DNA of 46,076 bases from Klebsormidium nitens. Taxonomy: Eukaryota > Streptophyta > Klebsormidiophyceae > Klebsormidiales > Klebsormidiaceae. The position numbers and the translations under genes were made by a program. Below, piece by piece: positions 22,854-33,635 of the stretch. Every line of letters begins with the position of its first letter. The first letter of the stretch is position 1. The stretch covers positions 1 to 46,076 of the forward strand of contig DF237606.1 in the NCBI GenBank assembly GCA_000708835.1, read 5' to 3'. The notes beneath the pieces are model-generated. The model had not been told where the DNA came from and did no database searches. It saw only the letters and a list, made by a program, of their open reading frames with translations.

Positions 22854-23165
22854 TACCGTAGTGGAAAGGTATGAATTCCGAAAAAATAAATAATTATTTG
22901 CCTATCGGAAAGCTACATTACCACTTTTTGGTTCGGAAAGTGGAAATTCGCATTCGTTAAATAATTGCTTGAGTGATATCGGATTTCAAAAAATCCAACC
23001 GGGCACACTAAACACGGCTTTTCCGGGGCAAAAATGGGCTCAGGACCCATTCCCGGTCACATTCGGATTCAAGGTCGGATTCATTAAATATCCGCAAATG
23101 AAGTCGTATTCAATTAAATAATTGCCATTTTCGACCATTCGGAATCATACCTTTCCACTACGGTA
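22854..23165. mobile_element. MITE with ~27-bp terminal inverted repeats and TA flanks (Tc1/mariner-like)
   Basis: The left end TACCGTAGTGGAAAGGTATG and the right end CATACCTTTCCACTACGGTA are reverse complements, and the match continues inward with TTCCGAA/TTCGGAA. Length is 312 bases including the TA on each side. The interior is AT-rich, repeats TTAAATAATTG and ATTAAATA-type words, and has no coding capacity. TA flanks and length suit a mariner-type MITE; the parent transposase is not in this window. Confidence 0.75.
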
Positions 23166-23279
23166 ACCAAAAGACTAACCATAACCGCCCCCCGGGGCAA
23201 ACAGTAGGGTATTAGTTGCCGAAAGTTCGGAGCAATCAATCAATTGTCAGAGGCTTTCTTCTCACCCCGTTACCGGATA

Positions 23280-23472
23280 CTGGTAACTCCGGAGTGACTT
23301 AACTGGTGAGTGACTTAAGATTCACAAACCCCGACCAAACAAACTTAAAAACCCAACCCAAATAATCACCCGCTCCGCACCCGAACCCACCCTAACCACC
23401 ATACTAACCCCACCCGTCCCCCGGGCGCCTTTCTTAAGTCACTCGCCTGTTAAGTCACTCTTTAGTTACCAG
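23280..23472. repeat. Short inverted-repeat element with ~41-bp arms
   Basis: Arms at 23280-23320 and 23432-23472 are imperfect reverse complements. Each carries CTGGTAACT, then GAGTGACTTAAC and GAGTGACTTAAGA, so each arm also contains a tandem GAGTGACTTAA repeat. The ~110-base centre is rich in AACCC and ACCC words. It could be a MITE or foldback element; no clear target duplication was found. Confidence 0.6.
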
Positions 23473-24754
23473 ACTCGTTACCGGTGTCCTGGCAATAGCC
23501 GCGCACCACGGGAATCTCGAAAGCCCACCGGGGCGCCCCGAGAGAAAACAGGAAGCGACCAGGTCACCAGGGCCTACTACCTGGCTCGCCGATCCAGGGC
23601 GCTGCTCTTCCCGGTCTGCCGCTGCGGCGCGTGGAAATCTCACCGAGGGCGCTGTGCTCCCCCGGCCCCGGTCCAGGCTGCGGCCGGGGGACCGCCTGCA
23701 TCGGCATATGGCGACATGTGACAACAGGTTACAGAGCGCCGTGACGCGCCGCCGTCCAGCTCCTGGCGCGTGTCGTCGTGTGCTTGTCACATGCGCATTG
23801 AGCAGGCAAGCTGGGCTCAGTCGTAGGATAGCCCCCAGGGTCTGGGGGCCTGTGCTCCAGCTAGCCTGGCAGTTGGAAGCTACGGTAGGTAGATCTACCA
23901 GTTGAAGCTCGGGAAATCATTGCAGTTTTAAAGTGGGCGTCCGATTTCAAAGCTCCGGAAATGCGCACTCCGTGCATCTGAGTCTTTTTTTGACGGACCA
24001 GATTGCAACTTCGACCAATCTGGGCCCCCACCACCGTAGATGGCCTTGGGGTGTCCATGCATGGCCTATGCCCACTTTAAGTTCGCGCATCATTACTGCA
24101 ATGATCAATGAAAAGTTTACATCGATCTATGCAGTCGTTGCGAGGGACCCGAGGGATAGGTTTGAGATTTCAACTGGGTTTATTCAGCTATAAAGCTCAC
24201 GCTAACATTCGGTAGCTACGCCTTCAAAATCCCGGCAATTTGACATGAGAATCTTGTGTACCGATGCCATGGAAGCTTATGTTGAGTTATAAGTGAAGGC
24301 CCTACGGCATGTTGACGAGAACCTCATACACGCTCTTCTTTGCTTGGCTCCGACGCGGGTAGCCCCGGACTTTCTAAGTTCACGTTGAAGAGAGACTGGA
24401 ATCAACACAAAAATGGCTGGAAGTGGACGGCTGTCCGACTCGGAGATGTTGAATGACCACCTGCGACGAACAAGCCGACCATCGCAAACCATCGAACATT
24501 GTCCAACATGACGCTCGACCAAGCAGATCTACTGGTCGAATAACACAGAAAGAGTGCGCCAAAGTCGAGTCGCTCGCAACGGAGTTGTCGTCTCGTAGAC
24601 CAGCACAAACAGCGCCACATTGCTCATTCTTGAAGAATAGGACAAGCCTCTGCCTACGCCTCTTCGTATCAAGCGACGACCCATGTTGGGCAAGCTCATT
24701 TGCCCTCCTGAGGGTAGAAGCCCATAAAAATGCAGCAAAAACGACTTGGCGTAT
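23473..24754. other. Intergenic region 3' of the WDR70 gene
   Basis: No gene is supported. 23,500-23,790 is GC-rich; 23,900-24,110 contains a weak inverted repeat (ATCATTGCAG near 23916 with its complement near 24095, and AAAGTGGGC near 23931 with GCCCACTTT near 24070). The end nearest 24755 should contain the WDR70 3' untranslated region. Confidence 0.4.
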
Positions 24755-27700
24755 TTACTCGTCTTTCTCTTCCTCTTCTGACTCGTAATACACGGCCTGT
24801 GGCTGTGTCGATGCATATGCGGGTGCGATGAAGCGGGGCGCTGCCGCGGCCGCTTCCGCGTGCTTCAAGATGGCCTCCCGAGGATCTTCCTCGGCGGCCT
24901 TGTCCTTCATGAGCCCACGCTCCTGCATCACAAAGGTTCACAATTTTAAAAGCTGGTTCTCTACTTAAAAAGCGACAGGAAGTGCAGTTCTCTACATCGG
25001 ATGAAGGGGACCTCGCCAACTGTGTACCGCTGAGTGCAGACCGCGTTAGCTTCCAGGGTTCTGATCTCAAATGCTCTATCTCACCGATTATGCACTCAAT
25101 GTAAACGCGTCTGATCTGACAAGTTGAGCGGGATCAATCCAGCTTCTTGAAGCAATGGTCGTGTTCAAAGGAGTGGTCAGCTTCCCACCGACTGTACTAC
25201 AGCACTTTGAGATGCGGTAATTCCTTTTTGTTCTACTTTCCAACGACGACAAACGAAAGTGGACAGTCAGGCCTTCAGTGCCTCGAAAAAGGGTTCTAGA
25301 CTTCAAACGCAGGCAAAGGGTGTCAACCAAGAATCAAACGCGACTCGCAGATTATGCTTCTCCAAAATCGCTGCGCTTCGATTGCAGCAGTCTGTGCAAG
25401 CAAAAGAAGAGCAGAACAGGCCCTAGAAGTTAAGACTCATTCAAAATAAAAAGCAAACGTTGGCTTCAGAGATGTCACCAGGCTCAACTTCCAAGATCCT
25501 TCCAAAATCTGTGATTGAGGATCAAGAGCTCCAAGATGCAGCATCCGTTACCAGGTCCACGAACCCCTTGATCCTCGACAAGCCGTCAAACAACTCTCCA
25601 ATTCGACAGTCCCACAATACCGGAGCTGACAAAGACAACGAAACCCAATTTCGAATTCCTGCTCCTCGCACCTCTCGCCCACATGCACGTCTACTTCCGC
25701 TACAGTATTCAACGAAGGACCCTCATCCTTCAGAATATTCCAACCCACCTTGAGCAGGTATTGCGTCAGCAGGCTTCCCGGCGCCTGCCCGATCCGCCCC
25801 TTCATCCCCGGGCCCGACACGGGCAGGTCCGGCCGCTTCGACGTGACCGGATCTTTCCGCGCCTTCTCCCGGGTCTTCTTCCGTGACAGCTCCTCCCGGA
25901 ACAGCGGAAGCGCGTGCGGGTTGTGGATGAGCGGCTTGGATTCCAGGTAGTCGTCGACCGACTTTTTCCGGGGGGCGCGGGGGACGCACACGAGCGCCCC
26001 CCGCTCCGAGAGCGCGGGGTCGTACAGCACGTGCGTGGCGCCCTCCTTTTTGTCGCCAACGCTCGCGAAGATCTGCATGGAGGGGGGGGACGAAACTGGC
26101 TGAGGAGCGGTTTTGCAGGTAGACTCCAAGGGCGCGAATCTTTGTATCAGAGATGTGGGGTAACCTCGGAGTCAGAAATTTCTCTGTGTAGTCTACAGTG
26201 GCGGGAATCTGCGAAGGCAGGGATGAGTTGTGTACCCAGAGCTGACAAAAGCGTGGAGGTTCGACAAAGTAGCAGAAGCCCTGTGAACGGCTCAGATTCG
26301 GGAGGTGGGATTGACTTCAGGCATACTGTTACAGCAATCATTTGACAGAGGCAACCAAGTTTTGCAAGGCAATGTCTTGTCGTGCCTAGCGAACAAACGA
26401 TGCATGAGCAAAGTCAAGCTCGACCAACTACGAAGAGCCACCGCCGAAACGCGATGCCTGCGCAACGACTCCGCATTACAATGAGCAGACAAGCAGGAAG
26501 CCTCCCGCTCCTCAAACAAAACTCGTGCCCAAACCCCTTCCAATTTGCTATGCAATGCGCACAGATATCAGCTGCACCCACAAGAAATCCAGCAACCAGA
26601 AGATGGGACGCGTTGGCAGGCTTACCTGATTCAGTCTAGGGTGCCAATGCACGCGCACAACGCTCTGCGTAGGCGCGATCCCCACTTTCCGCACCAGCTC
26701 GAGCCTCTCCCGGTCGAAGAACACGATCTGGCCCCCCGGCGCGTCCTCCCCTTTCTCGTAAGAAGTCCCCGTGACAATGAGCTGCTCGTCCGGACTGAAG
26801 GCGACGTTCGTATGCCCGTATGAGTTGGGCAGGTCGCCGAAGACGGCGACGGGGGCCTTGAACTTGCGGGCGTCCCAGACCTGCGAGAGCAGTGTTGTCA
26901 ATTCGGAAAACTCTGGACCGAAATCAGACTACCTTAGCGAATCTGCGAGTATACGCAGGACGAGAGATATGCGATAGCACTAGTAGCACGTCATCAGTAG
27001 CCCTCTCCTCAGCTGGGGACGGTTTGCAGGGAACTCCGCACAGCAATCAGCTCCAGCACCACTGTCTTCGCCTGAACCATCGCAATCATCTAGCCGCCCC
27101 AAAACTTTAACTTGACACCAAGAAGCACATGCGCTCTCCCTGCCGTTGGGACCGTGTAATTCGTGACACCAATTACCACTACGACCAACTCTCGTATCCG
27201 CGCTCGCCCTGACTTCGAGTCGTCGGTTGATCAGTGAACTCAAGACAGTGCCAGGTTTGGTATGCCGAAGGTATGGTATCATAAGTTCCTCGACTAGCAT
27301 CCGACAAGTCCGCACTCTCAACCCAAAGCCCGACCTCCCGCACACAGGAGGCGTCCCGCCCCGTCGCATTCAAGCGACAAACCTCCAACACACAAATCTT
27401 GGATTGCAACTCACAGTCCCTGCAATCTTGGTTGCACACGCCAATTTAGCGACCCTCAGAGCGAAACCCGCGGCTAGAAGGTCCGGTCGAGCCCGATGCC
27501 CCTCTTTCACCCCTCACCTTGAGCGTTCCGTCCGTCGCCCTCGACAGCACCATGTTCCCGTCCGCGGCAAAGCACAGCCCGCTGATCTCCTCCCCGTTCG
27601 TGTGTCCCTTCTCGACGTACAGATCCGGGCGGCTGCCCCAAGCGCCGCGGACGTTCCATATCTGGACACAGAAAACAAGTTCATGCCTTTCGAACGTTCC

Positions 27701-30700
27701 TAGAAGGTGTAAAAGCTTAATTTGAGAGGCATGGAGGCTCAGGAGGCGAAGCCGGAACGTGTGTCCTCAACCAATCCTTCAAAAACTCGACCAATTTTTC
27801 CAAACTTTAGATACGAAAAGGTCATGTTGTTTGACATCAAAACCTAAGGCAAGATCAGTGCGGATCGCATCCAACAATGCTTGGAGTGTCCAGTAGAAGC
27901 AAGACAGCATCTACGAAATGCACCCCCCATAGGTTGACTGTTCAGTAAGTTCTACAAAAGCCAACAAGGAATGTCCAACGAAAATCTTTGGGTCGCTGCC
28001 TACCTGAATGGAGCCGTCCGCCAGTCCTGCGGCCATGGTTTTGCCACCTGGCCCCCACGTGCACGTGGTCACAGAGATGCGCCCGGGGCGGGCTAGCTTG
28101 GGCTTGACGACCTGGAGAGACGGCAGCAACTAGGTTCGGGAACTTTCTGCTCAAATTCAAGCCGATTTGCCCGTTTGGTAAGCTCAAGAGTTGGCAGACA
28201 GAGTCGGGAAGCAGACGGACCAAACGACACGAGCGCTGACCTGCAAAGAGGCGTCCTAACTAAATTGAGGAAGTTTCTGCGATTCGAGGAAGTGCGGCCT
28301 TGGCAAGAGATGGCTCGAGCCCACAGGAAGAATTTGCAAGCTACAGTGATTGTTCATTTGCTGGAGACTATGCCCAAGCCGGCCTGCCTACTTTGCGAGT
28401 CAAAACAATCAATCGAGTAGCTGCCACTCAGCAGATCCGATTCGGATCGAACTCAAGAAAGATGGTAGAAAAGAAAGGATGACTTGAAGGCAACGCCACT
28501 GGGACGGGGAGGGTTGGTTTCAGGGGTTTGGAGTGCGCAGGGGTGCGGAGCAGGTACTTTTTGCATTAGGATCTTTTGCGGAGGTCGATTTGAGTATATT
28601 CTTGGGTGACTTTTTGTTTTCTTGAGTTTCGTAGATGCGGCCCAGGGGGACCAGCTGCGGCTTCTCTACATCACCTGTTAGCAAATCTGAAAGTCGATTC
28701 AAGCACAACTAGAGAAGCAACGACGGCTTGATCACCTAAAGCCAGCCACGCAGAGAAAAGCGCCTGTAGGCCTACAGAGTGAGGATTTGAACTCGGTTGC
28801 CAGAAAAGGTAAATCCAAGTAATAGTGCAGCGCCGGATTGCGGCGCCTGAATAACGACGCTGCCAAAAGCACGTCGTCATCCGAGAGTACCGATTTGAAC
28901 AGCAATAATTGAGCTCTTCGGTCGCCAGAGGAAGGTAAGTCCCCTAACGCCCTCTCAACACCAGCAGAAGCAGACGCGCTCCAAAAAACAGTCAACCCTC
29001 GCCGCATCGTCGCACCTGCTTCTGCTGCTTGAAGTTGGTGACGTCCCAGATGCGCACCGTCCCGTCCTCGGATGACGTCAGCGCGGTCTGCCTCTCGGCG
29101 GGGTGCCACTCGCCGTAGGTGCAGCCCGTGATGTGGCCCTTGGTGTTCTTGGCGTCGCGGATGTACATGTCGCCGCGCACAAACTCGCCCTGGCACGCGC
29201 CGTCACGGTCGTAGATCTGTGGAACAAGAAAGCAGGAATCAAACCTCCTTCTGCATATCTTGCTTAATGCACACCTCTCCATGTATAAGCTCGCTCTGGT
29301 AGCGGTGATTGCTTTGAAAAAAAGACGCAGTGATTGCTTCTGAACTTGCTGCATGTACATGTCGCCGTACACAAAATCGCCCTCGCACGCGCAGTTGCAG
29401 TCGTAAATCTGCCCAGCATCAAAATAGATCAATGACAATTTGGCTAGGAGTGGGTTTGCTTCGTTAAAAACCCGAAGCGAAAGTAGTCTCTGTAGTTACG
29501 TTGCGAAGGTCGGAAGCTACTGAAGAAGGTTTCGAAAGGAGCCAGGTTCCCGATCATGAGCAATACAAGACGTTCAGGCCAGATGCATCGGACTCGTCCT
29601 GCTTGTCCCCTTGAAAGCGAGTAGCCAGAAAGTGTGGCTTGACGCAATTGCATCATCGCAAACGCACTGGTTCGCTCGAGCACCCCAAAACACGTGCAGA
29701 GTGGAACACACAACAAGCCAACCTCTTGATACATCATTGAGGCTGTGCCGTGGTTTTAAGCCACCTTCTCGAAAATGCAGTCACAGTGCAAGTCCGGTCA
29801 ACATCTTCAACTTGCGATCATTCCGCTTCTTGTTTGCCCAGCCTGACCCAGTGACCTGGACCAGATCTCAAAGATAGTACTCCACAGTATTCCTGGTCAT
29901 CACTTTCTTCGCATAACCTTAGACTTACGCATCTATTCCGTCCAGGATAAAGAGACCCTCTCACCTTGGCTTGCGCCGACCCCGTAACCACCAAGAAGCG
30001 GTCCGCCGTCGGACTCCAGCTCAGCGCTCGCACCGCATGCCCCTCGCTCGGCTCCAAGTGCCGGAAGCTCTTCAGCCGTGCGTCCATCCCGTTGAAGTCA
30101 AACATCTTAACCACGTAGTCGTAACCCCCGGTTAGCACCCTTGACCCGGTTGGGTCCACCGCCAGCGCCGACACGACTCGCGTGTGCCCCTTGAGCCGGA
30201 TCTCGTGCTCCAGCGGTATCCTGTACGGGTCCGAATCCGTTTCGTCCTTGTCCGAATCGGCTGACTCTGCGTCCGAACCGTCCGACTCCCCGTCCAAACC
30301 GGCCGAACTTTTTCCAGGGGGCTGTGGGGGCCCCACGAGCTCCTCTGGGGGGGGTCGCGGTGGCCCCACAGCCACCCCCCCGTCTTCGTCTGATCCCCCC
30401 GAAGGATGGGGCGGCCCGGCAACCCTCTCTTCCTCTTCCTCTTCTGAACCGTCTCTTAAACGATCTTGCAGAATCCTAGCGTCAGAACCAAAAGGCCCTG
30501 TCGTAGCTCCGTTTCCACTGGGGCCAGCCCTGTCGAACTCAGGCTGACTGGCCCCAGCAGGGCCTCTGACCGCATTCATTCCGCCGTCTACTCTCGCCCG
30601 CTTTGCAGCCGCTTCTCCATTCTCCCCTTCCCTGGCACTGACTGGGCGCGCCAGTGCTTCCTTGCCCCCCGGAATGACAGAATCCTGAGCAATGCTGGCA

Positions 30701-30870
30701 CCCCCAATGTTGAATGCAATCTTCCCCTTTTTCGGAGCTGCCCCCGCCCCAGGCCGTTTCGTTTTGCTGTGCACGTTCTCGAGCGCCTCGCGCTTCGCCT
30801 CCTGGCGGCCGAAGCCGGTGGGGAACGCGGCGCGCAGGCCCTCATGCATTTCCGCCTCGTCCTCGACCAT
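24755..30870 (-). CDS. WDR70: WD40-repeat nuclear protein, WDR70 orthologue
   Basis: Seven exons on the minus strand, in gene order: 30870-29965, 29216-29016, 28111-28004, 27661-27518, 26880-26626, 26072-25749 and 24922-24755. All junctions are GT-AG and phase 0, giving 701 residues. The start MVEDEAEMHEGLRAAFPTGFG resembles plant WDR70. A long acidic, Pro-rich region follows, with GPPRPPPEELVGPPQPP. The WD propeller starts near residue 222 (LKGHTRVVSALAVDP, GGYDYVVKMFDF) and continues through NTKGHITG, DGTVRIWDVTNF, SNYGHTNV-like (NSYGHTNVAFSPDEQLIVTG) and VVRVHWHPRLNQ. The conserved tail has HNPHALPLFREE, GPGMKGRIG and DPREAILKHAE, and an acidic end. Human WDR70 acts in the nucleus with CUL4-DDB1 ligase in chromatin and DNA-damage responses; that role is inferred here from orthology. 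Introns 1 and 2 carry decayed copies of the following exons. Upstream exons in compatible phase at 31695-33084 may extend the N-terminus. Confidence 0.93.
28632..28674 (-). repeat. Decayed copy of WDR70 exon 3 inside intron 2
   Basis: Read on the minus strand after an AG at 28675-28677, the stretch encodes KPQLVPLGRI, against KPKLARPGRI at the start of the real exon (28111-28004). I counted about 29 of 45 matching bases. The copy has a small insertion that puts TAG in the expected frame, and no usable donor follows, so it should not give functional protein. Confidence 0.5.
29262..29303 (-). repeat. Third, most diverged copy of the WDR70 exon 2 segment
   Basis: On the minus strand this reads YQSELIHGEVCIK-like, aligned with CQGEFVRGDMYIR of exon 2. 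About two thirds of the bases match over ~39 positions. It lies between the intact exon 2 and the better copy at 29349-29408, as expected from two successive local duplications. Confidence 0.45.
29349..29408 (-). repeat. Well-preserved duplicate of the start of WDR70 exon 2 with its own acceptor
   Basis: Starting after a CAG acceptor (complement of 29409-29411), it encodes IYDCNCACEGDFVYGDMYM against IYDRDGACQGEFVRGDMYI at the start of real exon 2 (29216). About 48 of 61 bases match and the frame is open. GTTCAG after the segment is only a weak donor. It could be a cryptic alternative exon or a relic. Confidence 0.75.
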
Positions 30871-31694
30871 GACGCCATCCTGCGATCGCAACAAACGATA
30901 TGTATTGCGCGTTTCTTGTTGATCTCTTCGAGGTTTCATCTTCAAATGATGCGAACACGGTGGGCTTCTAATGGCTGCGGCGCAAGACATCACCTCAGCC
31001 TGGTTCTCGACTACTCATGCCATCTGGCGACAACGACGTACAAATCTGTTTTGATTAGCCTTTCTCGTTGACTTCCTTCTATTTGTTCCTCCCAACTTGT
31101 GCAACTCGGTTTGGTTCAACCCTTGCCCTCACCGGTTGCCTCACCAATCTTCAGCCAGGAAGCTCAAGTTGAGGACTATGGTCTTACGAATCTACTCAGA
31201 AGCTGTTCCTTGTCTGTTGGGCCTCGATTAGCCTGATCAACTTTGTTTGACCATAGTTTCGGGGTGCCACGCGGTGCAAGGTCATGTCAAAAGCGCGTAG
31301 CGGGTGAAAGAAATACCAGTGGGGCGAGAGAGAAGGAGACGAAGCTGGTCTTGAGTTGATCTGCTGCCCATCTCCCATCTCGCTTCCTGATTGCCAAAAA
31401 GTGCTGTCATACCGTAGCACAATGATTTGCCCTTCAGTCCTACCACGAGTAAACGATTCCTAATCCACGCTTGACCAGGTATGAACCACACTCACGCAGA
31501 GTCAAGGATCCCTTTTTTCATTAGCAAGATATGCCTGAATGCAGAGAAGACCTCCCTCAGCAGAACGAGCTCAGAACGAGCTCAAATCAACCACTTCAAA
31601 CCAGGAACGTTGAACCCCAAGCGCATGCTCACTGTGAACTTAATAACTTGCCTAAACCCTTCTAACCGTGCTGCAAACCACGAACGAGACTCAC

Positions 31695-33084
31695 CGGAAC
31701 CGGGCCAGCCTCGTCATCCTCATTATCCTCTTCTTCATCATCCCCAGACTTGGCCCCTCCGTCTTCCGCCGCGCTTCTCGGCCCTTGAAAGAAGCTTGCC
31801 TGCTGCTGAGCCTGCAAAGCAAGGACAGAGTATTGGTCAAAAGGTTTAAAATCCTTTAAATTGGTACTGGAGGCCTACTTCAGAAGCCTGAATACTAGTC
31901 TGGAACACCATCCTGGTCAGCAGATTGAGTGACTGCATTTGCAGCAGGAAGGTTATGCCCCTCTTACTTCTTGCATGCTCCTTTTACTGCTTGTATGCGT
32001 AAACAAGCCAAATAACCCCAAGATTTTCAACAATGAGGGTTGGCAAAAGCTGTTCCAAGCAAGAGCTCTCCTTAGAAGGTATGCAAATCAAACCTCAGTT
32101 TGTGGTGTTTTAGTGGGGCAACTGAGGCCAGTCCTGATATGCCTCTCCCCACTATCCTCTCCAGAAGCAACCTACGCAGAAGCATCTCTCCACTGCATCT
32201 TCTTCCTCTCTTCATCTGCTTTTCAACAGGGCCATATAAAAGAAGGGCGACTTGAAAAAGGCCTAAAAAGGGACCCCGCAAAAGTGACTAACACCACCCC
32301 TAGCCATCCTAACACTGTGTTTCATTCTCGCTGCTGCAAGATGGGGTGGCTCCAGACAATACCTCACCTGCGCTTGCGCCCTTCGCTGCTTCTCCCTCAA
32401 TGCCTCAATTGAGCTCCAGCCCCCATCTGGAGACAGCAAAAACGAAGATTGGAGAACCGACCGAGAATCAAAGAAGGTGCTCCTTATAAGCTGTGGGCAT
32501 AGGCATGGGTCAGCAGTGCGAAGAATGACGAAGAACACAGCATCCAGCAGCAGAGTTCCTAGAGATTATTATGTGGCTCTCAAAGATACAATGATTGTAC
32601 TCACAGGACGCCCTTTTTGTAGGATAGGTGGCGGCGCGGACACAAACAAGATGATGCTGAACGGCGAGGGGCTGTGATTGAACATGTATGAGCGAGCGAG
32701 TTGTTTTGTCTCCAAAACAACGTCTTTTTCGACCCGCACAAGCGTAAGAAAGGAGTCACAAGAACCGCTCGCAATTGACATTGACGTGTCAAGCAGCCAA
32801 CAGCTTACCTGTCCCCGGCCTCTGCCTTTCTTTTGCCGCCTGCCTCAACGCTTGCTGCAGCAAGAAGAATCAGTGAGATATCATTGAGGGAAACATATAG
32901 CGAGAAGCGGCTTGTTGCAACGGGTTACAAGAGACATCTTAAGGAGAGGTGGTTCCGCCGCTGGAACAGCGCTAAACAAAAAGCTATATGGACACTTGCG
33001 TCCCCAAGCAATTGTAAGTCATAAAGAGACTCTGATGGCCAAAGGTGGTCGTACCAGCTCAGAGTCCTCATCATCTGAAGGCAT
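31695..33084 (-). CDS. Four phased exons upstream of WDR70: probable N-terminal extension or a separate short acidic protein
   Basis: Minus-strand exons in order: 33084-33055 (ATG; MPSDDEDSEL), 32854-32809 (QALRQAAKERQRPGT), 32426-32368 (GGWSSIEALREKQRRAQAQ) and 31811-31695 (QQQASFFQGPRSAAEDGG, then an acidic run to DDEAGPVP). Donors are GTACGA, GTAAGC, GTGAGG and GTGAGT; all acceptors end CAG; and phases agree, including a 1+2 split codon. Together they give 84 residues, charged and probably helical then disordered. The last exon ends in phase 0. The next good acceptor in that phase (complement of 30880-30882) leads into codons for DGV and then the WDR70 Met, so one 788-residue WDR70 is the simplest model. 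WDR70 proteins I recall lack this extension, so a separate gene with an unseen last exon remains possible. Confidence 0.6.
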
Positions 33085-33635
33085 TGTGTTGCCCTGTCCC
33101 TGCCGCTCGGAAGCTTTGTACAACAGCTAAACTGATGTTCTCTTTTTCAAAAGCCCGTGCCCAGCAAAAACGTGCTGGTCCTACAAGACACAAATTTCGT
33201 CATGGCGTCTTCCTGCAGGCCAGGATTTTATGCAGCCAGAGTTTGAACTTTGCTGCTGCCATGGCTGCTGCGGCTCTGCGGGGCTTTGCTAAACACTTTT
33301 GCGCAAGCAAAGGCACACCCGCACATTCTACAGCTGCGGGTTATTAGAGCGCACAGTCCTGAGCGCGCGGCTGCTAATACGTGCCGCGCAACCGCTCCCA
33401 CTTTCGGCTTACCAGGTTTCCAGCATTCTGCATTCCAGCATTCGATGTCATGCATGAACGTTCTGTACGAAGGGATTCAGATTCAATGGAGGGGCACGAG
33501 CTGCTTGCAGCTCAGATCAGGAGTTGTGCAGCAGTGGTGGTTGAGCCAAGTAAATCTTCTGGGCCTAATGTACCAGTCACATATGCTCATGAAGCGTTGC
33601 ATTGAGCATCGTTTACATAGCAGCATTGCGTGTCG
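33085..33635. promoter_or_regulatory. Shared intergenic region between two divergent genes
   Basis: The proposed first exon of the WDR70 locus starts at 33084 on minus and the glycosyltransferase gene at 33636 on plus, leaving 551 bases that must hold both promoters and 5' untranslated regions. Open frames here are short. Around 33,390-33,450 there is a small direct repeat (CAGCATTCTGCATTCCAGCATTC). No TATA box could be assigned with confidence. Confidence 0.4.
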
